Shown piece after piece: positions 21,793 to 63,694 of a DNA stretch of 64,000 nt. The notes beneath the pieces are model-generated. The model was not told the DNA's origin. It made no database searches and saw only the letters and a list, made by a program, of their open reading frames with translations. Source of the stretch: Unio delphinus (Eukaryota > Mollusca > Bivalvia > Unionida > Unionidae); assembly GCA_029339505.1 (NCBI GenBank), contig JAQISU010000210.1, positions 16,931,501 to 16,995,500 of the forward strand. The letters are read 5' to 3'. Both the position numbers and the translations under genes were made by a program. Positions within the stretch are counted from its first letter, which is position 1, and every line of letters starts with the position of its first letter.

Positions 21793-21794
21793 TA

Positions 21795-23433
21795 ACGTTG
21801 AGGAGATTCATGAAGGTTTTCCCCAGCACTGAGTAATTTTAAATATGAGTACCGATCATGCTGCATTAAAACACGAAGCGTTGCACAATCGACCACCACA
21901 AATTAATCAACTTAATACACGTTCGAATCTCCACAGACGAACACATTATTTGTATTTGTATATAATAGGAAGACAGCCATACTTGAATGATATTGTGTGA
22001 ATATAATATTTAAATTCAACTTGGTTAATGTGTGACCGGCTTCAAGTGCATGATTAGACGTACATTTTGTCCTGGGAGGTTAGGTCACTTAGATCATCCT
22101 TTGGAATGTCGTTTGGTAATATGCGGGTAGTGTCTCAGTAACGAAGACTGCTGTACGTAAACCAGTATATGTACATCATCAGCTTAAGGTAGCACACTAT
22201 TTCTGTATGCCAGTAAATACTATCAATGGGCATGACTCGGGCCATGTTGTCTCATTTTGGCCTAGCACAATAATAATCTATTTAAAGGGATTATTTTTGC
22301 GATTGAATAAATTACATGACACGGATGCTCGCATCCAACTTACTTATCAACTTGATCCTGAAACAAAATCAGAAATGATTTAAAAAAATGTTACAGATTT
22401 ATCAAGTTTCTCCAGCAGGCAATGACAATGTCCCTAGCTAGGACCGACGATGATACACAGATGCAGCAGTTTTTTTCCAATTGTAACGGCAATATAAAAC
22501 ATTAAATCATACTCGTCCAGAGAATGTGAAGCAAATAAGACAGGGTGCGCGTGCAAAACAGCTATGGAAAGTTTTTTTTTATGGAGAACCCATGCTAACG
22601 AATGAGCCTGCATTGAATTGTTACACGGTGGACCTCACATCAGTCTAGTAACAAAATAAAACAAAGTTTCTTTTTCTTGGCTTATCTGTTATTGATCTGT
22701 ATTGAACATTGTATGATAGCCGTAGGGACCATTGCTTTGCGTTCAATTTCTTTCACATATGGACTTAATATTATTTCGTCTAAATGTACACCATGTAGGC
22801 GTTTGTTCTGATGTGTAAATCTGAAATTTATTCGTGACAAAAGCGGATAATAACATCGTAAATAATCAGGATAATCAGGATAAACAGGTCCTCATGCAAT
22901 CAAATTAGCAGGGAGACGTCGGGGGCAATGAATAAAGCATATATATCAATGCTGTACTTGTTTCGATTTTTCAAGATCTTTCATATCAGCATTACATATG
23001 AGCTTCACATATATCGTTTATGATATGTTGTCAACAGTCGGTAATATATGACGAGCACTACCACCATCGTTATCAATGGAGGCATTGTTATCTTTTGAAA
23101 TTTTGTCTCTTTCCACGCCTTAAGGACTTCAGGAAAATATTCAGTATTTGACAGAAATATTTCTAAAAATCATTGTTAAACCATGGCAGTTTAAATAATG
23201 GCAAAATCACTTCAGTGATTCCAAAATGGCTACGAAATACATGCACATGCCATTTCAGATTTTCAGCAATTGGAACAGCATCATCACCTGTTTGTGCTCT
23301 TTTTATGATAAGACTGAATAAATTCAGCGTCATATCCAAATCAATTTAGATCCTCTATTGCGAAAATAATTTGTTTCTTCAAGATTTTCGTTAATGTACT
23401 CAGAGAACCAAAGTATTGTTCTGATGATTGATT
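21795..23433. other. Intergenic: nothing recognised
   Basis: No supported gene, RNA or repeat in this stretch. Confidence 0.5.
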
Positions 23434-23441
23434 ACTGGTGG

Positions 23442-23732
23442 CAGCGGCGTCGCTAGGGTTGGTGTCACCCCGTTTGGTAAACTCATGGTGTCACCCCTCC
23501 AGATTTACACCAGTGATTTCATCTTAAAATAAGTCCACAGTATAAAAATGACAAGAACAAAAGAAATTAATTGAAAGTCAGAAGGTAAAAGTATTTAAGA
23601 ACTGTAACAACGTTAAGTTATAGTTATTTTTACATTAAACTTTATTTAATTTTTTCCTTTTGGTATCACCCCTCTGAGATGGTGTCACCTGGTGCGGTCC
23701 ACAACCCCGGCACCCCACTAGCGACACCACTG
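23442..23732. mobile_element. Non-autonomous hAT-type MITE, 291 bp
   Basis: The ends CAGCGGCGTCGCTAG and CTAGCGACACCACTG are inverted repeats matching at 13 of 15 bases, and GGTGTCACCCC-type subterminal repeats sit inside both ends. An 8-bp target duplication, ACTGGTGG (23434-23441) and ACTGGTGA (23733-23740), matches at 7 of 8 bases. CAG.G termini with an 8-bp duplication are hAT hallmarks. There is no transposase ORF. Confidence 0.85.
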
Positions 23733-23740
23733 ACTGGTGA

Positions 23741-24631
23741 CTTTTTACGACGCCGTCCACAAACATTTTAATATATTCTTTGAGACTTAGATGCATTATT
23801 GCAGTTTTGCTGCCGCTTGGTTCATATACGTTTACTTGTGAAATCATTGTTGTTTGTTAAAACAGGAATTATTGCGTTTTGTCTAGATATATGATCTCTT
23901 AAAATATGTATCACTAGTCGAGCGAGATGCGTTTGTGATAGTATTGGCGCTGGTGGTGGCAATCCTAACACGGTTCTGATATACTAGCGACGTAATGTGG
24001 TGTTGCTATTTTAATGGAAGCACTTAGCGTTGACTCCTGTAGTGTTATTATTATCTTGGATTCTTCTATTATGATATATTTAATTCAACGTTGAAATAAT
24101 GGTTGTTTTGCTCGATATGATAACCTGGTGTAATACTGCCAACATTACTTCTTGTGTTCCATCTTGTTTTGTATTGCTTTCAAACGCTAGTGAATGATTT
24201 GTGGACAATGCACCAAACCGCTTTGACCAGCTGTAACATAGTCGCAATCGTGTCAGAGCTTTTTCTAGCTAGGATGGCAGTGGAAAAGCTAATGTCGGTT
24301 CCGTGGACGTCACCGATATCATCGTTGTTGTTATTGGTGTTATATTAGATACAGTTTGTTTATAATAATGATTGTGTATCATCTGTCCTTATTGCTTTAT
24401 GTAGTGTATGCATGTTGGGATGGAAAGGTAGCGTTCTGTATATGTTTGTCGTTCAAATGACGCGCACGTTTCTTATTAAATATTAATCATTTCCGTAAAA
24501 TCATAATCATATATTATACCGTCATTGAAACCTGACGATATAATCGATGATAACCTCACATTTGTATATGCAGCCGATGACAAATGATTTGATTGTTTAT
24601 ATAATTTCTCCGTCACGTATAGTTTCTTCCT
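23741..24631. other. Intergenic: nothing recognised
   Basis: No trace of protease exons or other genes that I can support, although the following block is normally found just after a protease gene. Confidence 0.5.
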
Positions 24632-26845
24632 AGTGATATTTGGATATCAGCAAAACCAGCGATATCTGCACAACACCGATATATGTTATTGGTGATATCA
24701 CACACATCGCTGATAATGTACCAAAGAATGTCAATCTTTCAGATACCACGTTGGATACCGTATATACAGCAATGTTGATGCATATGAATTGTGATTTCAT
24801 CCAAATATGTCAGGGATTCCACTGGTTATAACTGCAAACATTTTGTTAATCGTTCGCACTAACCATTTTATGTTCACTAGTTCAACTAGTTTTTCGTTAA
24901 TTACAGCAACTTTTGCGTTTACGACTATTGGATCTATAAAAAAAAAAATATCCGATGGGTTTATTAAGTCTCCGAAAGTTGGTTCTGCGTAAATCTTGAA
25001 ACACTATAACGTTGTTATCATTATGAGATTTCGGATTGGGTAATTTGAAACTATTTGTCGTCCACATATTACTTCTTTTTGCTAAGTCATCGTCTGATGA
25101 TGGATATATCATACGATTTAATTTTGGTTGAGTCATCGTCTAATACTTGGTATAGCAGAGAGACTATTATTGTATTTGTATCGAGTCATCGTCTAATACT
25201 TGGTATAGCAGAGAGACTATTATTGTATTTGTATTGAGTCATTTTGTAAGGCTGGGTATATCATAGAGACTGTTTTATTTGTATTGAGTCATCGCCTAAT
25301 ACTTGGTATAGCAGATAGACTATTATTGTATTTGTATTGATTCATTGTCTAAGGCAGGGTATATCAGAGAGACTATATTATTTGTAGTGATTCATTGTCT
25401 AATGCTGGGTATAATCGAGAAATTATGTTATTTGTATTGAGTCATCGTCTAATGCTGGGTATAATCGAGAAATTATGTTATTTGTATTGAGTCATTGTCT
25501 AAGGCTGGGTATATCAGAAAGACTATTTTATTTGTATTGAGTCATCATCTAACAATTGGTATATCAGAGAGACTATACTTTTTTGTCCATGCTGACTCCA
25601 ATAGTTATTGTATCACCGATTTGAACAACATATTCACTATTCTCGTTTTGATAATCGCGATTGTTACGCTTGAGTCTCTGATTTTCCCGGTTTCATTAAA
25701 TATTCGATATTATCGACGTTACCACCTAAACTCCTCGGCCAATATCAATCCATCTAATATTGCTTGCTATATCAAAGGTTAATAATGTTCCTTAAAAGCT
25801 ACAACTTCATTGTTGTCAACCCCATGTTTAGCAAGCTCATCCATTGTCGCCTATTTTGACAAAATCGTCGTCACTGAGACCACATTTCTCAACCGTACCG
25901 CTAGCGGTATAAGATCTTCCATCAATCGATTATAAAGTAGGAGCTCTTTAAAACGACGAATGGCATAATCATGTATAAATTTATGTTGCAATTTATGTCC
26001 ATTGGTATTCCCCGATCTTGACATAGCTTAAATTGCTGCAAGTACTTCTGTACAACATTTATGAAGATAAGTTTCAATTTGTGATGCATGTTAAATTTCT
26101 TTAGTGGTGCCAATCCATATGAATAAAAAAATAAACATCACTATGTGGATCGACAGCATATGCAACCCAGTGAGTTCCAGGGAGGGATTTTCCATCACAG
26201 TTTATATATTCGTTAAGACGCCCACATGCCCAAATAATCAAAACGCCCCAAATACTCATATAATTAAAAACGCCCTTAATACCCATATAATTAAAACGCA
26301 CCTAATACCCATTTAATCCGCTGTCAACATAAATTGTGTTCCTACCTTTAGTTGTCTTCTCTGCTTTTCCTATAATCCTTTGCTCTTGGACGCATTATTG
26401 CACATATGATACCTACAATTACATGGTAACTGATGTAGCAGTCATAATTATGAACATTTCCATTCGGTATTCTATGTAATTGAAATTAATATGAATTTTG
26501 TAAGAAAGGGTTTTTCAAAGTGCATGAAAATGCGTGTACCATTAACAGTTGAAATTCGTCATAGCAGTTACATATATTCTATGCTTGGAATAAATTCATA
26601 AGTATGTTTGTCTCTCTAGATATTTCTCTATTTCACTTTTTCTTACACAATACACTCACGTACACATTTTGTGGTTATTGGGCCCCAAACTGTTGCATTA
26701 ATCGATTTCCCAACGTTTCACGCACACACATACATACACACGATTCTTTCTCTGCATACATACATGCACATCCTGATACATAACAAAGCTCCCAATATAC
26801 CCCACGCCCACATCCCCCACATACATACATACATACATACATACA

Positions 26846-26877
<32 letters not shown>

Positions 26878-27460
26878 GATTTCATTCCTAAAATGCAATC
26901 TGGATTACTTCAACTTGCAGTACTTGTTGTGTTAGTATCTAATGAAATACAATAATAATGTATATTGGTCACTTTGACCAAAACGTTTAATTAAGTAATC
27001 AATGACACTTTAAAACAAATATTCAACTTCCTTTGTATTGTACACCATTAGTCTAAAATATTGTCTGAGGAACAGGTAATCACATTTCAAAACAATTATT
27101 GGCTACGCAGATACTCATCTCCGAGAACAAAAGAACTTGGCTTATTTAAGAGCCCTGTGAGGAATAGGCAACGAAAACATGTTTGTGCTGGCAATTGTTA
27201 CTAACCCATAAAAGAAATATTTGCCTTTCAAGACATATATCTTTTGTAAATAATGGATGTCACCTGGACGTTATGGGGTGATTTATTATCGCTCGACATA
27301 GTTTCATCATATATCTTATGAAATATCGTTTCATTAGAAAAATGATGAAAGTCTGGTTTTATATCATGATGTGCATGTATGTATGCAGATAAATTAAATT
27401 CATAACAATACTTATAAAACTGAAAAACTAGAATCATCTTATGTCTTCGACAATTATATG

Positions 27461-27516
<56 letters not shown>

Positions 27517-28240
27517 ATCTCTCTCTCTCTGTAGATAAAATACTTCCTTCCTTACTTAATAATTTGAAAGACACTTTTAAATTCAGTGATTATGCATCCT
27601 GAGTAGAGTGACCTCTTGCATGCCATTACAACAGTCTACATCCAAAAAAATGTGGATTTAAAAAGTTGAAATGTGTTAGATAATCTGTATAGTCACTTTT
27701 GTCATCTTTGTTAATATTTATACATTCTATTATTGCCTGGATTGTAGATCGTTCTAGTCTAAGATAAATCACTTACTTTGTTTTAGCCTAAGGTGATTCC
27801 GTAGATTTACATTGTTCTAGTTTAAATTACATTGCTAAGTGTACATTGTTCTAGGCTAAAAATACATCCATTAATTGACATTGTTCCAGTATAAGAAACA
27901 TTCATTGATTTAAATTGTTCTATGCTAATGATACATCCATTGATTGACATTGTTCTAGTCTAAGATACAAATATTGAGTGACATTTTTCTAGTCTAAGAT
28001 ACATCGATTGATTGACATTGTTCTACTATAAGATACATCCATTAACTGACATTGTTCTAGGCTAAAGATTCATCCATTGATTGACATTATTCTACTTTAA
28101 CATGCATCCATTGATTGACATTGTTCTACTTTAAGATTAATCCATTGATTGACATTGTTCTACTTAAAGATACATCCATTGATTGACATTGTTCTAGGCT
28201 AAAGATTCATCCATGGATTGACATTGTTCTAGTTTAAGGT
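24632..28240. repeat. Intergenic block, third copy
   Basis: Matches 12531-16760 and 56540-59821 in order but is more diverged. It contains the ~50-bp minisatellite (25080-25590), the degenerate minus-strand gene, a four-unit 26-bp array (26215-26315), an ACAT run (26819-26873), a CT run (27466-27530) and the ~34-bp minisatellite (27740-28240). It lies just upstream of gene B, unlike the other two, which lie downstream of a gene. Confidence 0.87.
24840..26024 (-). pseudogene. Degenerate gene with tail-fibre-like motif (third copy)
   Basis: The minus strand starts MSRSGNTNG at 26024 and reads HKFIHDYAIRRFKELLLYNR, then shifts frame near 25905. The block beyond the minisatellite (about 25110-24910) reads YPSSDDD and VIVFQDLRRTNFRRLNKPIG, a segment also detectable in copy A near 12890. 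This copy is more diverged than A and B, yet the N-terminal text keeps the same residues or conservative changes. That suggests the ancestral sequence was coding. Confidence 0.5.
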
Positions 28241-28845
28241 GCTACATCTATAGTTTCTCTAAATCAGCTGCACATGTATTCCGCATATGTGAATCTTTAA
28301 TTTAGAGACAAAGGTTTTCTTCCGTACAGACAGAAACACGTTACTAGAATGATAGATAGTTACACAAATAAGTAGACATATAGAGATATAATGCTTGGTT
28401 AAAAGAGTTGGTTGGTCGGTCTACGTATGGATGGAAACATAGCTTTAGAGATAAAGGTTTTCTTTCATACAGATAGAAACACGCTACTAGAATGATAGAT
28501 AGTTACACAAATAAGTAGATATATAGAGATAAAAATATGTACAGACAGATAGATAACTTGTTGTGCTAATATATGGTTTAGTTGGCCATACCTATCAACA
28601 TTAATTAATATTGTGCCGTTATATATCAAGAAACATGTTTAAATCAATACCGTTTTACACTTTGCCCTAATACGTACATAATTGCATTAGATAAAACCAC
28701 CATCAGTTTGATTCAATACATGGTCAACGTATCAAAGCATTACACAAAATGATTAGATCACTTTTGAACAAAAGGCTGAGTGGGAAATTGTAAACACGAC
28801 CAGAACACAATTGTCATCACCTGTAATAGCTGACCCAAATAAATC
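28241..28845. other. Gene B upstream region with a direct repeat
   Basis: A ~90-bp segment containing AGGTTTTCTTCCGTACAGAC and ACTAGAATGATAGATAGTTA occurs twice (about 28298-28390 and 28444-28530). Otherwise nothing is recognised. Confidence 0.65.
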
Positions 28846-28846
28846 G

Positions 28847-28855
28847 TATATATTA
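28847..28855 (+). promoter_or_regulatory. Candidate TATA box for gene B
   Basis: TATATATTA lies 66-74 bp before the ATG, a workable distance for a start about 30 bp downstream and a ~40-bp leader. A short upstream ORF (ATG at about 28881, stop at about 28911) would be in such a leader. AT-rich context makes chance matches common. Confidence 0.3.
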
Positions 28856-28920
28856 GACATATTCCAACTGGCTAAGCAGAATGCTATTTATGTATACTCC
28901 AACCAGTCGTTGAGGTTGCA

Positions 28921-55731
<26,811 letters not shown>

Positions 55732-56055
55732 GTGAGTATATCCGTTGGAACTGAATCCTTTAAGGGTAAATTGATTAGACGGAGAGACTGTAAAGGACGC
55801 TGATTCGAATCTTGCTCACGTCACGCAGGGTCGGTCGCCACGATGTCTCCTGTAAGCAATGTACTATACTCAAATTGCCTCTGCACACTATGTTGTTCAT
55901 CTATAAAAATATAAGGAAACAAGAATAAAATCTTATGAATTATATTTCAAAAAACTATTATTAATTAATTTATTAATTTATTAATTAGCAAACATTTGAC
56001 GATAATTATGGATATAACCGATGTTGATACTACTTATACTTCTACTGCTACTACA

Positions 56056-56103
<48 letters not shown>

Positions 56104-56109
56104 CGTATA

Positions 56110-56164
<55 letters not shown>

Positions 56165-56340
56165 TTAGTAATAATAATAATAATCGTATAAATAATAATA
56201 ATAATAGTAATAATAATAATAACAATCGACTTCATCGGCAGTAAATTCATTATTATAGGTCTTCTTTTTAACAAACAATTGCAAACGTTAGTTAAAAGAT
56301 CTGTGTGACAATAAATTACATTCGTCTCTTTTTCTTGCAG
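55732..56340. other. Gene B 3' UTR intron with AAT microsatellite
   Basis: The AAT array spans 56056-56222. The intron ends TTTTTCTTGCAG. Confidence 0.8.
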
Positions 56341-56480
56341 GTTAATAACTTAGTGTTCAACGCTGATCCAGTACTGTAAACGTTACATACAGCATCCGAA
56401 TTTACAATATTTACACGTTTTCCTGAATTGTATCAACGATGTATTATTAGTGAAATAAAATAAAGAGTTGGTTGTATTCT
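56341..56480 (+). other. Gene B 3' UTR exon with polyA signal
   Basis: Starts GTTAATAACTTAGTG after a strong acceptor and has overlapping AATAAA signals at 56454-56464. Nearly identical to 12326-12470. Confidence 0.7.
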
Positions 56481-56539
56481 TATTTTCTATACTAATGATC
56501 ATTCGTTGCCTCACTACGTTCTGCATGTTAATTTCATCG

Positions 56540-59821
<3,282 letters not shown>

Positions 59822-60741
59822 TGTACCGTTCTTTCCTGTCTACTCTTATAATAGACAATTGTCAAGTCCAGTATATGTTATAAGACTTTTTTTTGCATGA
59901 GGTTGTATTCAACTCAACCCTGCAAATACAACAAAATACATTTACTACAACTATAAATACAATCATCAGTGCATTACATCGATTCTGTTTCACAGTATAT
60001 TCAATACGAATAACTATCACCACATATTTATTACTTATCAATCTAGAAAGATAGTTGACCAAATGAACCTAAACACAACAATCAGTGTGCACTGCACAAA
60101 ACAGAACAGACATACAGACAGGCTAGCGTATGGATATAATGAAAGGTTCAGAAAAGACTGGGTTAATAACCTATTAAAGGCACTAAAATGCAATATACAT
60201 TTCAGATAAATATACAGACTACATATAAAATAACCATTTACATTGACCATATTATAAATATATTATAAATCTTTTTACCTTATCATATGGGACAAAGGTT
60301 GTCACATCTTGAAGTCCAACAGAATCAGAAGCACATTTAATTTAATTCCATGACCAGCACCCTTCAGCAACTCATATGGAATGACCACCACCAATGTGCT
60401 GCCCATGCTATGTTGATTATACAGACAAGTAGCAAACTAACCAATCAGAAAGTTACTTACCACTTGTCATGCAATTGAACAACCCAGCATGAACAGCACT
60501 CAGGGTAGCTTCATTGCTCAGAGTGAACAAAACTCTATAGGTAATCCTGGTTCAAGGTTGGCTAAATGGCTATATATGTGAAAAAATGATAATAACACTA
60601 ATTGCAACTGGTGATTTTATTTCACTCATCTTTTAAAAACAGTAATTAGAAAAAAAATAAAATACACACTTCTGCCTATTTAAAACACGAATATATAAAC
60701 TTATAAAATATACGCTTCTGCTACATACTTCCCGTCACACA
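59822..60741 (-). repeat. Probable 3' LTR of the Gypsy element
   Basis: On the minus strand it would begin TGTGTGACGGGAAG and end GGTACA. The inner limit follows 17 bp after the last pol stop codon. The outer limit is set by loss of similarity to copy A at 15824. The second LTR is outside the window, so the exact ends are inferred. Confidence 0.55.
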
Positions 60742-60758
60742 TTGAAATGATGTCCTCA

Positions 60759-61136
60759 TCATTTAGGTGTATCCACCATGATGGAAATTATGGCTTTGGA
60801 AACGGTATCAGGCATAGTGTTAACAACTCCGTTTGTGTGCAGTGACTGAAGGATACGCACTTTTGTTAGCCAGTCTGGCTCATTAATGGCTTTGGACATC
60901 ACGTAATCTCCAGAAGTCATCCATGTAGGTGTTTTCGTTACTCGACTAGAACGTCGTGGTGCTGAAACAGGCAAGGAACTGTTCTCTGTTTGTAACTGAT
61001 CAGTAACTATGTTACTGGGGCTCTCAACCCTAGTGTGACTTGGTACTGCAGAGTTATTATCAATGCTGATCAGTGTCTTCTGGATACATAGCTCCAGACT
61101 GGTCAGCAGTATGACCAGTCTGATCATTATCATCAA
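60759..61136 (-). pseudogene. Gypsy pol C-terminal tail, frame-shifted
   Basis: The frame continues the integrase ORF after a shift near 61070. It contains a basic RRSSRVTKTPTWMTSGDYVM stretch like the end of some Gypsy polyproteins, and stops at 60759. Confidence 0.65.
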
Positions 61137-62343
61137 CTGACGTAGCTGAACCTAACTCTTCTCCCACACGGGGATTACCTTCATCCTGGTTTGAAGAGTT
61201 GTCTTCATCTACTATAAGACTCTCACTGGTGGAGTCTGTAATTAAATTTTCGCCGGCTAAATCGTCATCAACCCCTGGTCCTGATAGACATATATCCTGT
61301 GTCTGCCTTGTCGGAATCATTTCTGTATCACTTCGAAAATAAAGTGATATATGGTTCTTTTCATTCTGGTCCGAATCGGTTTCCCTGCAATTAATATTCG
61401 TAGGTGAATTTCTAGTCTTTGGTGTCGCAGACTTGAACGCTTGTTTCTCTTGCTCATGATTATGATGCTCCGAATTCATTTGCAATGCACCAATAGGAAG
61501 CAGCAAATTTCTATGAAGAGAACGTTTTGGTCCTGTTCCACCTACCGGTCGAACAGTGTATACTGGGATATCCGGGTTTGGTTGGGATTCCACTATGTAG
61601 GCATTAGTCTCCCAGCGATCAGAAATTTGGTGTTTTCCATCGAATGCGCCAATCTTCACAAGAACCCTATCTCCAGGCTGAAGAGTTGCAGCTCTTGCGT
61701 TCATGTCATATTCCCTTTTATGTTTATCTTGAGATTTTCCCGCAATACTTGTGGCTAGTTTGTACGATTCGTCCAATTGGTTTCGAAGAGATTTAACATA
61801 AATGGACAAATTGCTCGATCCACTACCCCTTTTTAATCCAAATGCGAGGTCAATAGGTAGACGTGGTTCTCTTTCAAACATCAGAAAAAATGGCGTCTGG
61901 TCTGTAGGCTCATGGCGCGTGCAATTATATGCATGAACCAATGGTCCTAAATAACTTTTCCAATCCCGTTTTTGATCTGGATTGAGAGTTCCCAACATAT
62001 CTAGCAGTGTCCTATTCCATTGCTCACACATACCATTACCCATTGGATGATAGAGTGTCGTGCGAGACTTCATTATTCCAGTAATTTGACATAATTCCTT
62101 GATGACAGTGCTTTCAAAGTTTGCACCCTGATCTGAATGTAAACGCTGGGGCATACAATAATGCACTATAAAACCATTAAATAGAGCCTCGGCTGTAGTC
62201 CTGGCTGTCTGGTTTCTTGTCGGAATCGCATGTGCATACCTGGTAAAATGATCTGTTATGACCAGTATATTTTGGTACCCTCCTTTTGACATCTCTAGAG
62301 TAAGAAAATCTATGCAAACTAGTTCTAATGGCTGTGTGGTCAA
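61060..62343 (-). CDS. Gypsy integrase core and C-terminal module
   Basis: A 427-residue ORF. The integrase D,D,E residues are visible in ELVCIDFL (about residue 11), LHSDQGANFES (about residue 70) and NGMCEQWNRTL (about residue 107). Family motifs NILVITDHFTRYAHAIP and YHPMGNG are present. Residues 225-285 carry a GPY/F-like module (LVKIGAFDGKHQ...PVYTVRPV), and the rest is acidic and low in conservation. Upstream, a single stop separates it from the zinc-finger part. It would integrate element cDNA; this copy is broken. Confidence 0.9.
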   Translation of the reverse strand: MTTQPLELVCIDFLTLEMSKGGYQNILVITDHFTRYAHAIPTRNQTARTTAEALFNGFIVHYCMPQRLHSDQGANFESTVIKELCQITGIMKSRTTLYHPMGNGMCEQWNRTLLDMLGTLNPDQKRDWKSYLGPLVHAYNCTRHEPTDQTPFFLMFEREPRLPIDLAFGLKRGSGSSNLSIYVKSLRNQLDESYKLATSIAGKSQDKHKREYDMNARAATLQPGDRVLVKIGAFDGKHQISDRWETNAYIVESQPNPDIPVYTVRPVGGTGPKRSLHRNLLLPIGALQMNSEHHNHEQEKQAFKSATPKTRNSPTNINCRETDSDQNEKNHISLYFRSDTEMIPTRQTQDICLSGPGVDDDLAGENLITDSTSESLIVDEDNSSNQDEGNPRVGEELGSATSVDDNDQTGHTADQSGAMYPEDTDQH

Positions 62344-62373
62344 TATATTGACAAGTGGTGCTCGAATATTTGT

Positions 62374-63681
62374 TTACGATTTTCTAAGCATGCAACGACG
62401 ACATTTTTTAATCCATATTTCTACATCATTTGCCATGCGCGACCAATAGAATCTATCGCTCAGAAGAGAAAGTGTCTTGTCTCTGCCTAAGTGACCACAA
62501 TCATCGTGTAAATAGTGCATCGCCTCCTCGCGGTGAGACTTGGGAAGTATCAGCTGTAGTTGATCATGATCAACTGCTCTTGTCCTCCTGTACAACACAC
62601 CTCTTTGCAGGCATAACTTGTCAAAGGTCCGAAATATTGCTAAATGATCTATTCCGGTAGGCAGTGACTGTCGATTAGGCTTTGCTTTGTCTCTTACAGT
62701 CTTTATCCGTTCCCTTATAACAGGATCCTTGGACTGAGCCATTCTCCAATCTCTATCTGTCATTGCGGCAATGCCAGAACCAGAGTCAATATCATCAACA
62801 ACATCAGCAGACAGACAAAGACTTTCAACAAATGGTTGAGCACTAGCTAACTTACAGAGGGCGTGTAATGTTTCTTTGGTAATAGTCTTCATATCCAGAG
62901 TGCTGCTCCTGACCCTGCTCTCTACACGTGGTAACCGAAATAGACCGTCTGCATCCGAATTCCTAGATCCGGCTCTGTAAATGATGTTAAAATTGTAAGC
63001 AGCTAAAGCAGCTAACCATCGATGCCCAGTGGCATAAAGTTTGGTTGATGTAAGAATATATGTGAGTGGATTGTTGTCAGTGTACACAGTAAAGTACTGT
63101 CCGTAAAGGTAATCATTGAATTTCTCAGAGATTGCCCATTCTAATGCTAAGAATTCCAGTCGATGCGCTGAATAATTACGTTCACTTTTTGTTAATCCTC
63201 TGCTGTCAAAGCTGATCACTCGCTTGATGCCATCCTGAATCTGATACAAAACTGCACCAAGGCCGTGTTGAATGGCATCTGTGTGCAGCTCGAAAGGTTG
63301 CCCAATGTCAACGTAGCCTAGTATAGGTGGTGAAGAGAGAGCATCCTTAAGCTGTTGAAAGGCTTTCTCCTGTTCCGGTCCCCACTTCCATTGTATGTGT
63401 TGAAATTTCTTGTGACGCTTACCCGCTTTATTCTGAGTGCTTGGCATTAATTCCGATAATGGTCGAGCTATCTTTGAGAAGTTCTTCACAAACTTGCGGT
63501 AATAGCCAGCGAATCCAAGGAATTGTCTCATTTCCTCAGGACTCTGTGGAGCTGGCCAGTTTAATATCTTGTCAATGTTGGATGGATCTGCCTCAACACC
63601 TGCCTCTGATACAACATGGCCAACATATATGACCTTCTCCTTGAAGAATTGGTACTTCTTGGAGACAACTTCAAACCACAC
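62374..63681 (-). CDS. Gypsy RT end, RNase H and integrase zinc finger
   Basis: A 435-residue ORF. The RT thumb/connection (VGHVVSEAGVEADPSNID and QFLGFAGYYRKFVKNFS) is followed by RNase H with ELHTDA, RLEFLALEW and VYTDNNPLTYIL. The last RNase H acidic block reads SDADGLFRLP, which departs from the common NADALSR. The C-terminus holds the HHCC finger (HDDCGHLGRDK ... KKCRRC). A stop follows directly after RKS. Confidence 0.9.
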   Translation of the reverse strand: MWFEVVSKKYQFFKEKVIYVGHVVSEAGVEADPSNIDKILNWPAPQSPEEMRQFLGFAGYYRKFVKNFSKIARPLSELMPSTQNKAGKRHKKFQHIQWKWGPEQEKAFQQLKDALSSPPILGYVDIGQPFELHTDAIQHGLGAVLYQIQDGIKRVISFDSRGLTKSERNYSAHRLEFLALEWAISEKFNDYLYGQYFTVYTDNNPLTYILTSTKLYATGHRWLAALAAYNFNIIYRAGSRNSDADGLFRLPRVESRVRSSTLDMKTITKETLHALCKLASAQPFVESLCLSADVVDDIDSGSGIAAMTDRDWRMAQSKDPVIRERIKTVRDKAKPNRQSLPTGIDHLAIFRTFDKLCLQRGVLYRRTRAVDHDQLQLILPKSHREEAMHYLHDDCGHLGRDKTLSLLSDRFYWSRMANDVEIWIKKCRRCMLRKS

Positions 63682-63694
63682 TCTCTAAGACTTG

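Noticed and set aside
24154..24348. 64-aa frame just before the third intergenic block, considered as a protease remnant
   Set aside because: No M12B motif, cysteine pattern or splice site matches the known exons.
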